In this document: positions 6,789-15,387 of the stretch, in pieces
Layout: every line of letters starts with the position of its first letter
Position numbering within the stretch: position 1 is the first letter of the stretch
NCBI RefSeq assembly: GCF_003001935.1
Contig: NZ_PVNG01000028.1
Coordinates: 62,001 to 126,000, forward strand
From: Nonomuraea fuscirosea
GTDB taxonomy: Bacteria > Actinomycetota > Actinomycetes > Streptosporangiales > Streptosporangiaceae
Reading direction: 5' to 3'
DNA length: 64,000 nt
Notes under the pieces: generated by a model
Seen by the model: the letters and a program-made list of their open reading frames with translations, nothing else
Database searches by the model: none
Told to the model about the DNA's origin: nothing
Translations under genes and position numbers: made by a program

Positions 6789-9700
6789 GCGGTAGCCGTT
6801 CCAGACGAAACGGGCGGTCGTCACCGCGTCGTCGCCGTCGCCCGTGATGAGCTGATGGATCGCGATCCCGTCCAGCTCCCGGTACTCGCACCACTCGTGG
6901 TCGGAGGTGAGCACCAGGTCCAGCCCCAGGTCCACCAGCAGGTCGAACACCTGCCCCCGGTTCGTCCTGTCCACCCCGACGAACACCTCGTCCAGCAGGA
7001 TGAACCGCGGGCATCCGGGATCGGTCTGATAGTGCGCGGCCACGGCGGCGAACAGCGGCAGGTGCAGCGCGATCGCCTTCTCCCCGCCCGACAGCGCCCC
7101 GTGCAGCTTCCTGGTCAGCTCCTGCCAGCCCTGCCCGTCGCCGCGGTCGAGCCGGACCACGAACCGGTGCCAGGCCGTGTAGTCGAGCACCTTCATCAGC
7201 TGGTCCTCCCAGCTCGCCGAGGAGTCGTCGGCCCGCGCCTCCTCCACGCGGTCCATGAAGAAGACGTACAGGGCCTCCTTGTCGGCCTCGCTCAGCCCGG
7301 CGGGGTCGCGCAGCAGCAGGTCGCGGGCGGCGCGGGTGCCGGGCGCCTGGGCAGGGTCCACCTGCCACACCAGCCGCACCGCCACCCGGGAGGCGGTGCG
7401 GACGCGTTCGAGGCGCTGGTTCATGCTCTCGACCAGCGCGGTCGCCTGCCTGATCCGGTCGGCCAGGTGCCGCCGCGTGTCGCCGGCCAGCGTGCGGTCG
7501 AACAGGTCCCGCTCGGCCTCCGTGATGTCGGTGCGCCGCTCGTCGCGCTCCTCGCGCAGCACCTGGCTGAGCGCGGCGGCGCCGGCCCGCACGCCGCTGA
7601 CGGTGGCGGTGAGCACCTGCACGTCCTCCTCCGGGGCCAGCTCCAGGTCCGCGCGACCGGCCAGGATCTCCCTGGCGTGGTGGAAGGCGTCCTGCAGCCG
7701 CGTCTCGGCCTCCCTGACGTTCTTGTGCTCGTACGGGACGGCCGCCAGCTGCTCGGCCACCGCCCTGGCCGCCTCCAGCACCGCCCGTGTCCCGGCCTCC
7801 GGCGCCAGCTCGATCGTCACCCCGGCGTCCACCGGCAGGTGCCCGGCCGCCAGGCGGCGGAAGCGCCCGGACACCTCGTCGCGCTCCCGCCTGGCCTCGG
7901 CGTGCCGGTCCTCGGCGGTGCCGAGCTCGCCCCTGAGCCGGCCGAGCTCGGCGTTCAGCTTCGCCAGGCCGTCGTTGATCGACTTGATCAGGCGACGGCA
8001 CGCCTGGTGAGCGCCCTGGGCCTCGCGCAGCCGCTCCAGTACGTGCGCCTGCCCGGCCCCGTCCTCGCGATCGATGTCCGACGTGTCCCCAGATCCGTGT
8101 CCTGAGCCGTCGGCGGAGCCGGTCGCGCGATCGATGCCCGGCTTGATGGCGGATTCGATCGCGGACAGTCGTTCGGCCAGCACCATCGCGGCGGCGGCGG
8201 CCTCCTCGGCCCGTTCGACCGCCTGGACGGCCAGGCGTTCGTACTCGCCCGCCGTCGCCTCGGCCTGCTCGGCGCGTTCCCGCGCGGCGCGGGCGTCGGC
8301 GCGGCGGTCGTGCCAGACGGTGCCGGTCGTCTCGGTGCCGCGCAGCGCCTCCTCCAGGTTGTCCAGCGCGGGCGGCGCGGCGGGCAGGGCATGCCGGTCG
8401 GCCAGCTCGGTGAGGTGGCGCAGCGACCGGCCGACGTCCTGCTCGCGCTCGCGCAGGCGCTGCTCGCCGGCCCGGAGCCGGTCCTCCAGCAGCGCGACCT
8501 TGCCTACCGCGCCGTCGAGGTCCTGAAGCGCGTCGGCGTACGGCGTCCGGTCGGGCCTGCGCCGCAGCTCGGCGGTCAGCGTGTCGCGGTCGGCCTCGAT
8601 GACGGCGAGCAGGTGGTCGCACTCGGCGATCCGCCCGGCGAGCTCGCCGAGCCGGTCGTCGAGCTCGGCGACGCGGCGGCGCCTGGCCCGCTCGCGAGCG
8701 GTGGCGCCGATGTAGGAGGGCTCGGGCTTGACCCAGCGGCCCGTCGCGGGGCCCAGCCGCCAGGTGCCGTCCGCGCCGATGACGGCGGGATGGTCGACGC
8801 CGATCGCGGTGGGCGCGAACGCGATCCCGGCCAGCACGGTGTCCGCGGACACCGGCGAGTCGGCCTCGGTGAACAGCACGTGCGCCAGGCTGTAGCCGGG
8901 CGCGGGCCTGGACAGCGCGGCCACGGCGAACGCGTCGTGCTCGCCGGCGTCGAACCCGCCGTCGGGGCGCAGCCACAGGTCGAGCAGGCCCGACGCCTCC
9001 AGTGCGGCCTCCAGCCCGGCCTGGGCGACGGGGTCGAGCCCCGACCTGAACGCGATGGCCCGCCACAGCGGGGTGCCCGGGCGTCCCGGTCTGGTGGCGG
9101 TGGCGCGAGCGTGCGGGGCGGGCGGCTCCAGTACGGCCTGGTCGGTGAGGCTCTCGCGCTCCTTGGCCAGCTCGGCGCGCTCGGTGAGCAGCCCGGCGCG
9201 CCGGCTCGTGACGTGCTGCTCGCGGGTGGTCAGCTCGACGGCGGCCATCGTCCTGGCGGTGCCGACCAGGTCGTCGGCCCGCCCGAAGTCGGTGGCCAGC
9301 CCGGCGAGCGTACCGGGATCGAGCTGGAGCTGCGCGCAGCCGCCCGCCCAGTCGGCCAGGGCGGCGGCCAGATCGCGGGCGCGTTCCTCACACCGGCGCC
9401 CGGCCTTCTCGTGCGCCTCCTGGGCGGCGGCCAGGTCGTCGCGGGCCTGGTCGCGCTCGTGCTCGGCGGCGGTACGACGCCTGACGGCCTCGTCGTGCCG
9501 GACGGCCCCCGCCCTGACGTCCCTGATCTGCGCGGCCCGGCTGGTGACGGCGGCCCGCAACAACTCCCGCGCCCGCCGCACAGCCTCATCACTGTCCGGC
9601 ACCCGACCGCCGGACACCCGATCAGCGGGCCCGCCACCGCCGGCCCCGGAGACCGGGCCACCACTCGCATGACCGCCGAACGCGGGCGCGCCGGACCCGG

Positions 9701-11123
9701 AGTCGGAAGACGCGGGCGCGCCGGAGGCGGGGGCGGAGGACGCGAGGGCGCCGAATGCGGGGGCGCCCGACGCCAGACCACCGGACGCGGGGTCGGCGGG
9801 CGCGGGCTGGGTGGGGTCGTCCTGGTGAAGGGTCGGGGTGGCGTCGGTGACCGTTCGTTCGGTTTCCTCGTGGACGCTGAGCAGGCCGGCGCGTTCGGCC
9901 GCGTGGCGGGCCTCCGCGCGGGCGCGGTCGGCCAGGGCCGCGGCGGCGCGGGCCGTGCCGGCGGCGCGGGCCGACAGCTCCTGCTTGGCCGTCACGGCAC
10001 GGGCCGCCTGGCCGGCCTGGTCGCGCAGGCGGGCGGCCAGTTCGTGCGCGGCGCGTGCCTCGGTGCGCAGCCGGTGCAGGTCGCCGCCCGTCCGGTACGC
10101 CTCGCTCTCCTTAAGCCCGTCGATCTGCGCGGCCAGGGCCAGCTCCTGGGCCTCCTCCTCCCCCAGCCGCAGCGTCGTGGCATCGAGCTCCCGTTCGGCC
10201 TCCTTGAGCCCGTCGCGCCTGGCCCTGACCTCGGCGGCGAGCGTCTCCAGGGTGTGGCCGGCGGAGGTGACGGCGTGGGCGGCGGCCCGCAGAACCCGCT
10301 GGGCGTAGCCGCGCTGCCGGACGGCCAGCCGGTCGGCCTCCTCCACGTCGCGGTCGAGCAGCCGCAGCTCCTCGCGCCGGCGGTCGAGCCGTTCGAACCC
10401 CTCGGCGATCTCGTGGATCTCGCCCTCGCCCAGCGGCGGCAGCGCGCTGGACAGCAGCTCCGACAGCAGCCCCGGATCGAGCCGCTCGGACAACTTGGGC
10501 GTGCGGAGCTGGCGGAGCGCGGTGAGCAGGGAGTCGTAGCGCTGCTCGTTGAGCCCGGGGTAGAGGGTCCGGCGTACAGCGGTTCGATAGGAGGCGGCCG
10601 ATTCGTGGACCGTTCCACAGCCGTCCAGCTCGTCGGCGAGCTGCGCCTTGGTCAGCGGCTGGCCGGCCTCGCCGCTGAGACTGACGCCGTCGGGGGCGCC
10701 GACGCGGGCCTCGGTGGTGAAGTAGGTGGCGGTGACGTTCTTGGTGTGGACGGTGGCCTGCAGCCGGGCGCCGCAGGTGAACCAGCGGCCGTCGGCGTGC
10801 CGGAACTCCAGCCACACGTAGCCGACCCGGGTGGCGCCGCCGGCGCCGTCGCCCATGAGGTTCCAGTGCATGGTGCGCTCGGTGCCGCCGAACGTGGACA
10901 GCCGGCTCGGCTTGAGGCTGGCGTCCAGCACGTACGGCAGCAGCAGCTCCAGCACCTTGGACTTGCCGCTGCCGTTGGGCCCGCGCAGCAGCAGCCGCCC
11001 CCGGTGGAACTCGAACACCTCGTCGTAGTAGCGCCACACGTTGAGGATCCCGGCGCGTACGGGAGTCCAGCGGGCGTCCATCCCGTGCGCGGGGCGCGAC
11101 GGGGTGAGCTCGGTGACCGTCAA
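6771..11123 (-). CDS. jetC: JetC-like SMC ATPase (TIGR02680 family, Wadjet type II)
   Basis: The 1450-aa protein has Walker A RGPNGSGKSK (47-56) at the N-terminus, a long charged helical middle, and C-terminal signature LSGGEKA (about 1342) and Walker B FILLDEVFVGVD (about 1372). This is the plan of MukB/Rad50-type SMC ATPases. TIGR02680 proteins act with TIGR02677 and TIGR02678 proteins in plasmid-restricting Wadjet complexes. The TTG at 11123 is chosen because AGGAGG lies four bases upstream and the codon overlaps the jetB stop (TTGA); the open frame extends further upstream without support. Residues about 440-510 are an Ala/Ser/Gly/Pro repeat tract within the coiled-coil region. The expected fourth gene (jetD) is not beside it. 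Confidence 0.88.
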   Translation of the reverse strand: MTVTELTPSRPAHGMDARWTPVRAGILNVWRYYDEVFEFHRGRLLLRGPNGSGKSKVLELLLPYVLDASLKPSRLSTFGGTERTMHWNLMGDGAGGATRVGYVWLEFRHADGRWFTCGARLQATVHTKNVTATYFTTEARVGAPDGVSLSGEAGQPLTKAQLADELDGCGTVHESAASYRTAVRRTLYPGLNEQRYDSLLTALRQLRTPKLSERLDPGLLSELLSSALPPLGEGEIHEIAEGFERLDRRREELRLLDRDVEEADRLAVRQRGYAQRVLRAAAHAVTSAGHTLETLAAEVRARRDGLKEAERELDATTLRLGEEEAQELALAAQIDGLKESEAYRTGGDLHRLRTEARAAHELAARLRDQAGQAARAVTAKQELSARAAGTARAAAALADRARAEARHAAERAGLLSVHEETERTVTDATPTLHQDDPTQPAPADPASGGLASGAPAFGALASSAPASGAPASSDSGSGAPAFGGHASGGPVSGAGGGGPADRVSGGRVPDSDEAVRRARELLRAAVTSRAAQIRDVRAGAVRHDEAVRRRTAAEHERDQARDDLAAAQEAHEKAGRRCEERARDLAAALADWAGGCAQLQLDPGTLAGLATDFGRADDLVGTARTMAAVELTTREQHVTSRRAGLLTERAELAKERESLTDQAVLEPPAPHARATATRPGRPGTPLWRAIAFRSGLDPVAQAGLEAALEASGLLDLWLRPDGGFDAGEHDAFAVAALSRPAPGYSLAHVLFTEADSPVSADTVLAGIAFAPTAIGVDHPAVIGADGTWRLGPATGRWVKPEPSYIGATARERARRRRVAELDDRLGELAGRIAECDHLLAVIEADRDTLTAELRRRPDRTPYADALQDLDGAVGKVALLEDRLRAGEQRLREREQDVGRSLRHLTELADRHALPAAPPALDNLEEALRGTETTGTVWHDRRADARAARERAEQAEATAGEYERLAVQAVERAEEAAAAAMVLAERLSAIESAIKPGIDRATGSADGSGHGSGDTSDIDREDGAGQAHVLERLREAQGAHQACRRLIKSINDGLAKLNAELGRLRGELGTAEDRHAEARRERDEVSGRFRRLAAGHLPVDAGVTIELAPEAGTRAVLEAARAVAEQLAAVPYEHKNVREAETRLQDAFHHAREILAGRADLELAPEEDVQVLTATVSGVRAGAAALSQVLREERDERRTDITEAERDLFDRTLAGDTRRHLADRIRQATALVESMNQRLERVRTASRVAVRLVWQVDPAQAPGTRAARDLLLRDPAGLSEADKEALYVFFMDRVEEARADDSSASWEDQLMKVLDYTAWHRFVVRLDRGDGQGWQELTRKLHGALSGGEKAIALHLPLFAAVAAHYQTDPGCPRFILLDEVFVGVDRTNRGQVFDLLVDLGLDLVLTSDHEWCEYRELDGIAIHQLITGDGDDAVTTARFVWNGYRTVPGD
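9590..9800. repeat. Degenerate repeats encoding an Ala/Ser/Gly/Pro tract in JetC
   Basis: Repeated GACGCGGGCGCGCCGGA-like units encode SGAPAFG/ASSAPASG-type repeats in the coiled-coil arm of the SMC protein. Boundaries are approximate. Confidence 0.6.
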
Positions 11124-12445
11124 ACTTCCTCCTGTACGTGCGAAGCCTGAAGCTGGAGGCCGGAGTTCTGCGGACGGTTGCGGTAGCGGGCGGCGGCGGG
11201 CAGGGCGGCGATCCGGCCCCCGGCGCGGCGGGCGAGCCCGAACGACGTGAGCACCTCCAGCGCGTCGGCGGCCAGCCGCGGCCCGCCCCCGTCGGACTGG
11301 TACGCCTTGGCCCACTGGGGGAAACGGCGCAGCAGCCCGGCCGCCTCGGCGTCGAGCCTGGCGTCGGTGACGGGGCCGGAGGTGACGAGCAGGTCGAGCA
11401 TGAGGAGGGCGGCGACCTTGGCGTGGCTGCCGTCGTCGGGGAAGCGGGTGTCGGTGGCGATGCCGTCGGGGTCGATGAGCAGGAAGCCCTCGGCGCGTTC
11501 CTCCAGCACGAACCCGGCCTCCCCGGCGGCGCGGCGCAGCAGGCGGCGGCCGGTGAGGGAGTCGGCGTAGGCGGCCTGGTCGGGGGTGAGCTCGTCGCGG
11601 TGGACGACGGGCTCGTCGAGCAGGCGGCGGATGAGCGAGTGGCGGGCCCAGAGATTGCGCTGCGTGGCGGTCGGCTCGTCGCCCCCGTAACGCGCCTCGA
11701 ACGTCAGCGCCGCCGTCACAGGCGACCCCTCCCCCACCGGCCGCTCCCCTGCCGGCCGCTCCCCTGCCGGCCGCTCCCCTGCCGGCCGCTCCCCTGCCGG
11801 TCCGGCGCTCGCCGCCGGAGGCCCGCCCTCCAGCGTGGCGGCCACACGGGAGGGCGGGACCGGGGCGGCCAGGAGGCGGATCACGCGGGTGGTGTCCACC
11901 CGGTAGAGCACCTTGGCCTCCTCGTCGTCCAGGTAGGCGTCGGTGGCGCCGTCCATGGCGGTGAGCGCACCGTAGTGCTCAAGCAGCTTGAGCGCGTCCA
12001 CGAACGCGGCCCGCTCCTCGCTCCTGACCGGGTCGAACGCGGGCACCCCGTCCTCCACCGCCGCCGCCTGCACGACCCGCTGGGCCAGCATCCCGATCGT
12101 GGTGACCGGCGAGGTGAGCAGTTCGGCCGCGCACAGGCAGAGCAGTGTGTAGCGGCGGCGGTCGAAGGGCGCCCTGGTGGTACGGCGGCGGCGCGCCGGC
12201 CGGGTGGCGCCGGGCTCGGTCTTGACCTTGACCAGCCGGGCGTACCCCTGGCGCGGCTCCACGACCAGCCGCCAGCCGCAGAAGTAGTCGAACCACTGGA
12301 TCAGCGGCTGACGCCGCTTCCTGATGAGGTCGAACGCGGCCGGGTCGTCGTGCCGGGACACCAGCGGGCGGCCGAGCAGGGTCCTGATCGCGCGGGCGAT
12401 CTCCTCCTTCTCGGCCCGGACGAGCTGGTTGGCCAGGCTGCTCAT
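11120..12445 (-). CDS. jetB: JetB-like protein (TIGR02678/DUF2398, Wadjet type II)
   Basis: The 441-aa protein begins MSSLANQLVRAEKEEIARAI and carries DPAAFDLIRKRRQPLIQWFDYFCGWRL, as expected for TIGR02678/DUF2398 proteins, the MukE-like partner of the TIGR02680 ATPase. The ATG at 12445 overlaps the jetA stop (ATGA) and the jetB stop overlaps the jetC start (TTGA), so the three proteins are probably made in fixed ratio. Residues about 213-237 are a short GERPA repeat encoded by 15-bp tandem units. The fold on both sides of the repeat looks intact. Family assignment rests on motif memory and gene order. Confidence 0.85.
   Translation of the reverse strand: MSSLANQLVRAEKEEIARAIRTLLGRPLVSRHDDPAAFDLIRKRRQPLIQWFDYFCGWRLVVEPRQGYARLVKVKTEPGATRPARRRRTTRAPFDRRRYTLLCLCAAELLTSPVTTIGMLAQRVVQAAAVEDGVPAFDPVRSEERAAFVDALKLLEHYGALTAMDGATDAYLDDEEAKVLYRVDTTRVIRLLAAPVPPSRVAATLEGGPPAASAGPAGERPAGERPAGERPAGERPVGEGSPVTAALTFEARYGGDEPTATQRNLWARHSLIRRLLDEPVVHRDELTPDQAAYADSLTGRRLLRRAAGEAGFVLEERAEGFLLIDPDGIATDTRFPDDGSHAKVAALLMLDLLVTSGPVTDARLDAEAAGLLRRFPQWAKAYQSDGGGPRLAADALEVLTSFGLARRAGGRIAALPAAARYRNRPQNSGLQLQASHVQEEV
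11738..11806. repeat. 15-bp tandem repeat inside jetB
   Basis: About four and a half copies of GCCGGCCGCTCCCCT encode the GERPA pentapeptide repeat. The unit length keeps the frame open whatever the copy number. Confidence 0.85.
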
Positions 12446-14010
12446 TCGCCCGCCGCCCGCCCGCGCAGGCCCGCGCCGCCGCGCGCCTCGCCCAGGGAAC
12501 GCACGTCGATGAGGTAGTCGGGCCCCCTGAACCAGCCCGCGGGCGTGCGCAGCACCGCCACCGCGCCGTCGTCGGGCGCTCGCAGCACGATCTCGACCCG
12601 GCCGTCGGAGGTGACGGCCCGCCGGAAGCCGGTGGAGTCGGGCCGCTCGGCCAGGGCCCGGCCGAGCAGGTCGAGCAGCCGGCCGAACGTGTCGTGGTCG
12701 AGGTCGCCCATCCGCGACAGCCGCATCGCGCCGGTCGTGACCAGCGCCGCCCAGGCGGCCTCCAGCTCGGCCCGCTCCCGTCCGGCCAGCGCCCTGCGCT
12801 GGGCCCGCAGCGCCGCCACGTCGCGCACCCGGCCGGTCCGGCCCATCCGTTCGGTACGGCCGCGCGAGCGCAGCAGCGCCGACACCTCCACCGGCGCGGC
12901 CCGCGCCCAGGGCACCCCGGCCGGGATCAGCTCGGCGTCAGCGTGCCCGAGGTGGGCATGGCGGGCCGAGCCGAGCCCGAAGGCCGCCTCCCACAGCCGG
13001 TGCGCGTCCTGCTCGCCGGGCGCGGCGGCGAACCAGCGGGCCAGCGTACGGAAGTCGGCGGCGGCGCTGGAGGAGCGGCGGCGCGAGTCGGTGATCCGGT
13101 CGAGCACCTGGAGCAGCGAGACGATGGCCCGCCGCGCCACGTCGTGCAGTTGCCGCACGCGCGGCCGGGGGTCGGCGGACCCCTCCTCGGGCGCGAACCA
13201 CTGCCGCAGCCCCTCCCACCTGGCCCGTCTCGCGGCCAGCCACGGGGTGGCGTGGTCGGCCCCCGGAACCCTGGGCAGGTCGGCGCCGTCGAGCGCGCGG
13301 GCGTGCAGCACGCCGACGCCGTGGCCGGCCACGGCCCGCACGCCGGCCGCGACGGCGTCGCCGCGCTGCTCCAGGTTGGTCACGAACTCCTGGAGGTAGG
13401 CCACCGTGGCCGCCTTGACCTCGTGGAACGTGGCCAGGTCGGCGCCCTCGACGCGCAGCAGCCGCTGCAGCTCGCCGTTGAAGCGCTGGGTGTTGCCGCG
13501 CAGCCCTTCGAGGTGGCCTTCCAGCTCCTGGAGCGCGGTGAAGATGCGCCGGTCACGGCCGGGGTCGGGGTCGCGCAGCAGGGCGTCCAGCTCGCGCAGC
13601 CGGTCGGCGATGGCGTCGAGCACAGCCGTCTGCAGCGCGCCGGCCGACTCCAGCGCGGCCATGGCGTGCCGGACGCCCGCGACCGCCGCCTCGCCCCGCC
13701 TGGTCAGCGAGTAGTGCAGGTTCTTGCGCTCGTACTCCTCGGCGGTGGCGAAGCTGCCGGCGTGGTTGAAGATCACGTCGAGCAGGCCCCAGCCCGCGAG
13801 CTGCTTGAGCGTGGCGGCCAGCTCCTGCTCGCGTACCGGGGCGTACCATCCCGACTCGCGCAGCCGTTCGCGGACCTGCTCGACCGTCAGGGCCGTTTCG
13901 AGCCGTTCGCCGGCCTCGCCGAAGGCGTGCAGGACCGCCGTGTGCAGGTCGGCCCGCTCGGTGGTGGTGAACCGGAACATCTCCGGCGGCACCCGTGGCG
14001 GCTCCGCCAT
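12442..14010 (-). CDS. jetA: JetA-like protein (TIGR02677/DUF2397, Wadjet type II)
   Basis: The 522-aa protein starts MAEPPRVPPEMFRFTTTERADLHTAVLHAF, typical of TIGR02677/DUF2397, the MukF/kleisin-like subunit that bridges the SMC heads. Winged-helix-like segments (VREQELAATLKQLAGWGLLD) and long helices with WFAPEEGS fit the family. The ATG at 14010 is chosen over the much longer open frame because a purine-rich GAGGGGAG lies upstream and the family start matches. It is the first gene of the minus-strand set; the 225 bases to the divergent lacI presumably hold its promoter. Confidence 0.86.
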   Translation of the reverse strand: MAEPPRVPPEMFRFTTTERADLHTAVLHAFGEAGERLETALTVEQVRERLRESGWYAPVREQELAATLKQLAGWGLLDVIFNHAGSFATAEEYERKNLHYSLTRRGEAAVAGVRHAMAALESAGALQTAVLDAIADRLRELDALLRDPDPGRDRRIFTALQELEGHLEGLRGNTQRFNGELQRLLRVEGADLATFHEVKAATVAYLQEFVTNLEQRGDAVAAGVRAVAGHGVGVLHARALDGADLPRVPGADHATPWLAARRARWEGLRQWFAPEEGSADPRPRVRQLHDVARRAIVSLLQVLDRITDSRRRSSSAAADFRTLARWFAAAPGEQDAHRLWEAAFGLGSARHAHLGHADAELIPAGVPWARAAPVEVSALLRSRGRTERMGRTGRVRDVAALRAQRRALAGRERAELEAAWAALVTTGAMRLSRMGDLDHDTFGRLLDLLGRALAERPDSTGFRRAVTSDGRVEIVLRAPDDGAVAVLRTPAGWFRGPDYLIDVRSLGEARGGAGLRGRAAGE

Positions 14011-14157
14011 CGCCCCGCTCCCCTCGCCGCACGATTGTCCGGACGCCACCGTAGCGGGAGAGACCGGCGGCGGGACCGCTGTTTGCGAGCAGATCACGGG
14101 CGTTCGGCGCTCGCATGGGAACGCCGGGGGGCGATCTGGCCGGGTTCGGGATGGGGC

Positions 14158-14187
14158 TTGTCGCTCCGTCCCGCGACGGGGTAACGT
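14158..14187 (+). promoter_or_regulatory. Predicted promoter of the sugar-acid operon
   Basis: TTGTCG (14158-14163) and TAACGT (14182-14187) are 18 bp apart. A start near 14194 places the operator at 14203-14214 directly downstream. Confidence 0.45.
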
Positions 14188-14202
14188 GCGGTTTTGTCCA
14201 CA

Positions 14203-14214
14203 GTTATCGATAAC
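14203..14214. promoter_or_regulatory. Palindromic LacI-type operator
   Basis: GTTATCGATAAC is a perfect 12-bp palindrome with central CG, 22 bp before the chosen start of the adjacent lacI gene. It suggests autoregulation and control of the downstream catabolic genes. Confidence 0.65.
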
Positions 14215-14235
14215 AGCGCGGAGAGTAGCCGGACG

Positions 14236-15387
14236 GTGGCGGAAGCGAAGGCGACGATCTACACGGTCGCGCGGGCGGTCGGGGTGAGCGCCCAGACGGT
14301 GTCGCGGGTCCTCAACGGGACCGGCCAGGTCAGTGAGAAGACCAGGGCCGCCGTGCTGGCCGCGATCGAGGCGCAGGGTTACCGGCCCAACGCGGTCGGC
14401 CGGAGCCTGCGCGCCTCCCGTACCCCGATGGTCGGGGTGCTGGTGGCCGACATCGGCAACCCCTTCTACGCCCGGCTGCACCGCGCCATCGAGCGCCGGC
14501 TGTCCGGCAGCGGCTACTCGCTGATGCTGATGAACTGCGACGACGACGCCCGCATCGAGCGCCGCCAGCTGGAGCTGCTGCGCTCGTACCGGCCGACGGG
14601 GCTGGTCATCGTCCCGTCGGTGGGCAGCTCGCTGAGCGCGGCGGACCTGCCGGCGTACGGGCACGTGGTGAGCGTCAGCCGGGTGCTGGACGGCCTGCCC
14701 GTGCCCGCCGTCGTCACCGACGAGCGGGAGTCCGTCAGGGCGGCGGCGGAGGAGCTGATCGCGCACGGGCACACGGAGCTCGCCCTGATCTCCGGCCCGG
14801 AGCAGGCCTCCACCGCCCGCGCCCGCGAGGAGGGCTTCCACCAGGCGCTGGCCCGGCACCCCGGGCGGCGCGGGATCGTCCGGCACACCGACGGGACCAG
14901 GGCGGGCGCGCAGGCCGCGGCCGGCGAGCTGCTCGGCACGCGACCAGGCCCGGCCGCAATGGGCCCGGCCGCGACGAATCCAACCGCGACGGGCCCGACC
15001 GCGATGGTCGGGTTCAACGCGCTCGTCACCGAGGGGATCGTCAGCGCGATCATGGCGGCCGGTCTGCGCTGCCCCGAGGACGTCTCGGTGGTGGGGTTCA
15101 CCGACGCCGGCTGGATGACGCTGCACCGCCCGCCCATCTCCGTGATCGACCAGCCGGTGGAGGAGATGGGCGCCCTGGCCGGGCGGCTCCTGCTCGACCT
15201 GGCCGCGGGCGAGAGCGTCGCCCCCGGCCCGCGGGTGGTGCCGAGCACGCTGATCCGGCGCGGCTCCGTCGCCGCACCGTCCACGAAGATCGCCGCACCG
15301 GCCATGAAGACCGCCGGGCCGGCTACGCAGGTCACCGGGTCGGACACGAAGACCGCCGCGCCGGACACGAACGAGGAGAGGTCATGA
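14236..15387 (+). CDS. LacI-family regulator of the sugar-acid operon
   Basis: The 383-aa protein has the LacI helix-turn-helix (IYTVARAVGVSAQTVSRVLNGTG) near residue 8 and a periplasmic-binding-like effector domain. The GTG at 14236 is preferred, with GGAGAG upstream; the frame stays open from a TTG at 14194, but that would put the operator inside the coding region and near the predicted transcription start. The last 35 residues are an Ala/Pro/Thr/Lys tail encoded by imperfect 24-bp repeats, and a similar Pro/Ala/Thr tract interrupts the effector domain around residues 236-255. Its stop overlaps the next start (ATGA), so regulator and enzyme are co-translated. Confidence 0.9.
   Translation: MAEAKATIYTVARAVGVSAQTVSRVLNGTGQVSEKTRAAVLAAIEAQGYRPNAVGRSLRASRTPMVGVLVADIGNPFYARLHRAIERRLSGSGYSLMLMNCDDDARIERRQLELLRSYRPTGLVIVPSVGSSLSAADLPAYGHVVSVSRVLDGLPVPAVVTDERESVRAAAEELIAHGHTELALISGPEQASTARAREEGFHQALARHPGRRGIVRHTDGTRAGAQAAAGELLGTRPGPAAMGPAATNPTATGPTAMVGFNALVTEGIVSAIMAAGLRCPEDVSVVGFTDAGWMTLHRPPISVIDQPVEEMGALAGRLLLDLAAGESVAPGPRVVPSTLIRRGSVAAPSTKIAAPAMKTAGPATQVTGSDTKTAAPDTNEERS

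Noticed and set aside
12442..15126. 894-residue frame for jetA reaching into the divergent lacI gene.
   Set aside because: The extra N-terminus is antisense to lacI and low in complexity; the family start is at 14010.
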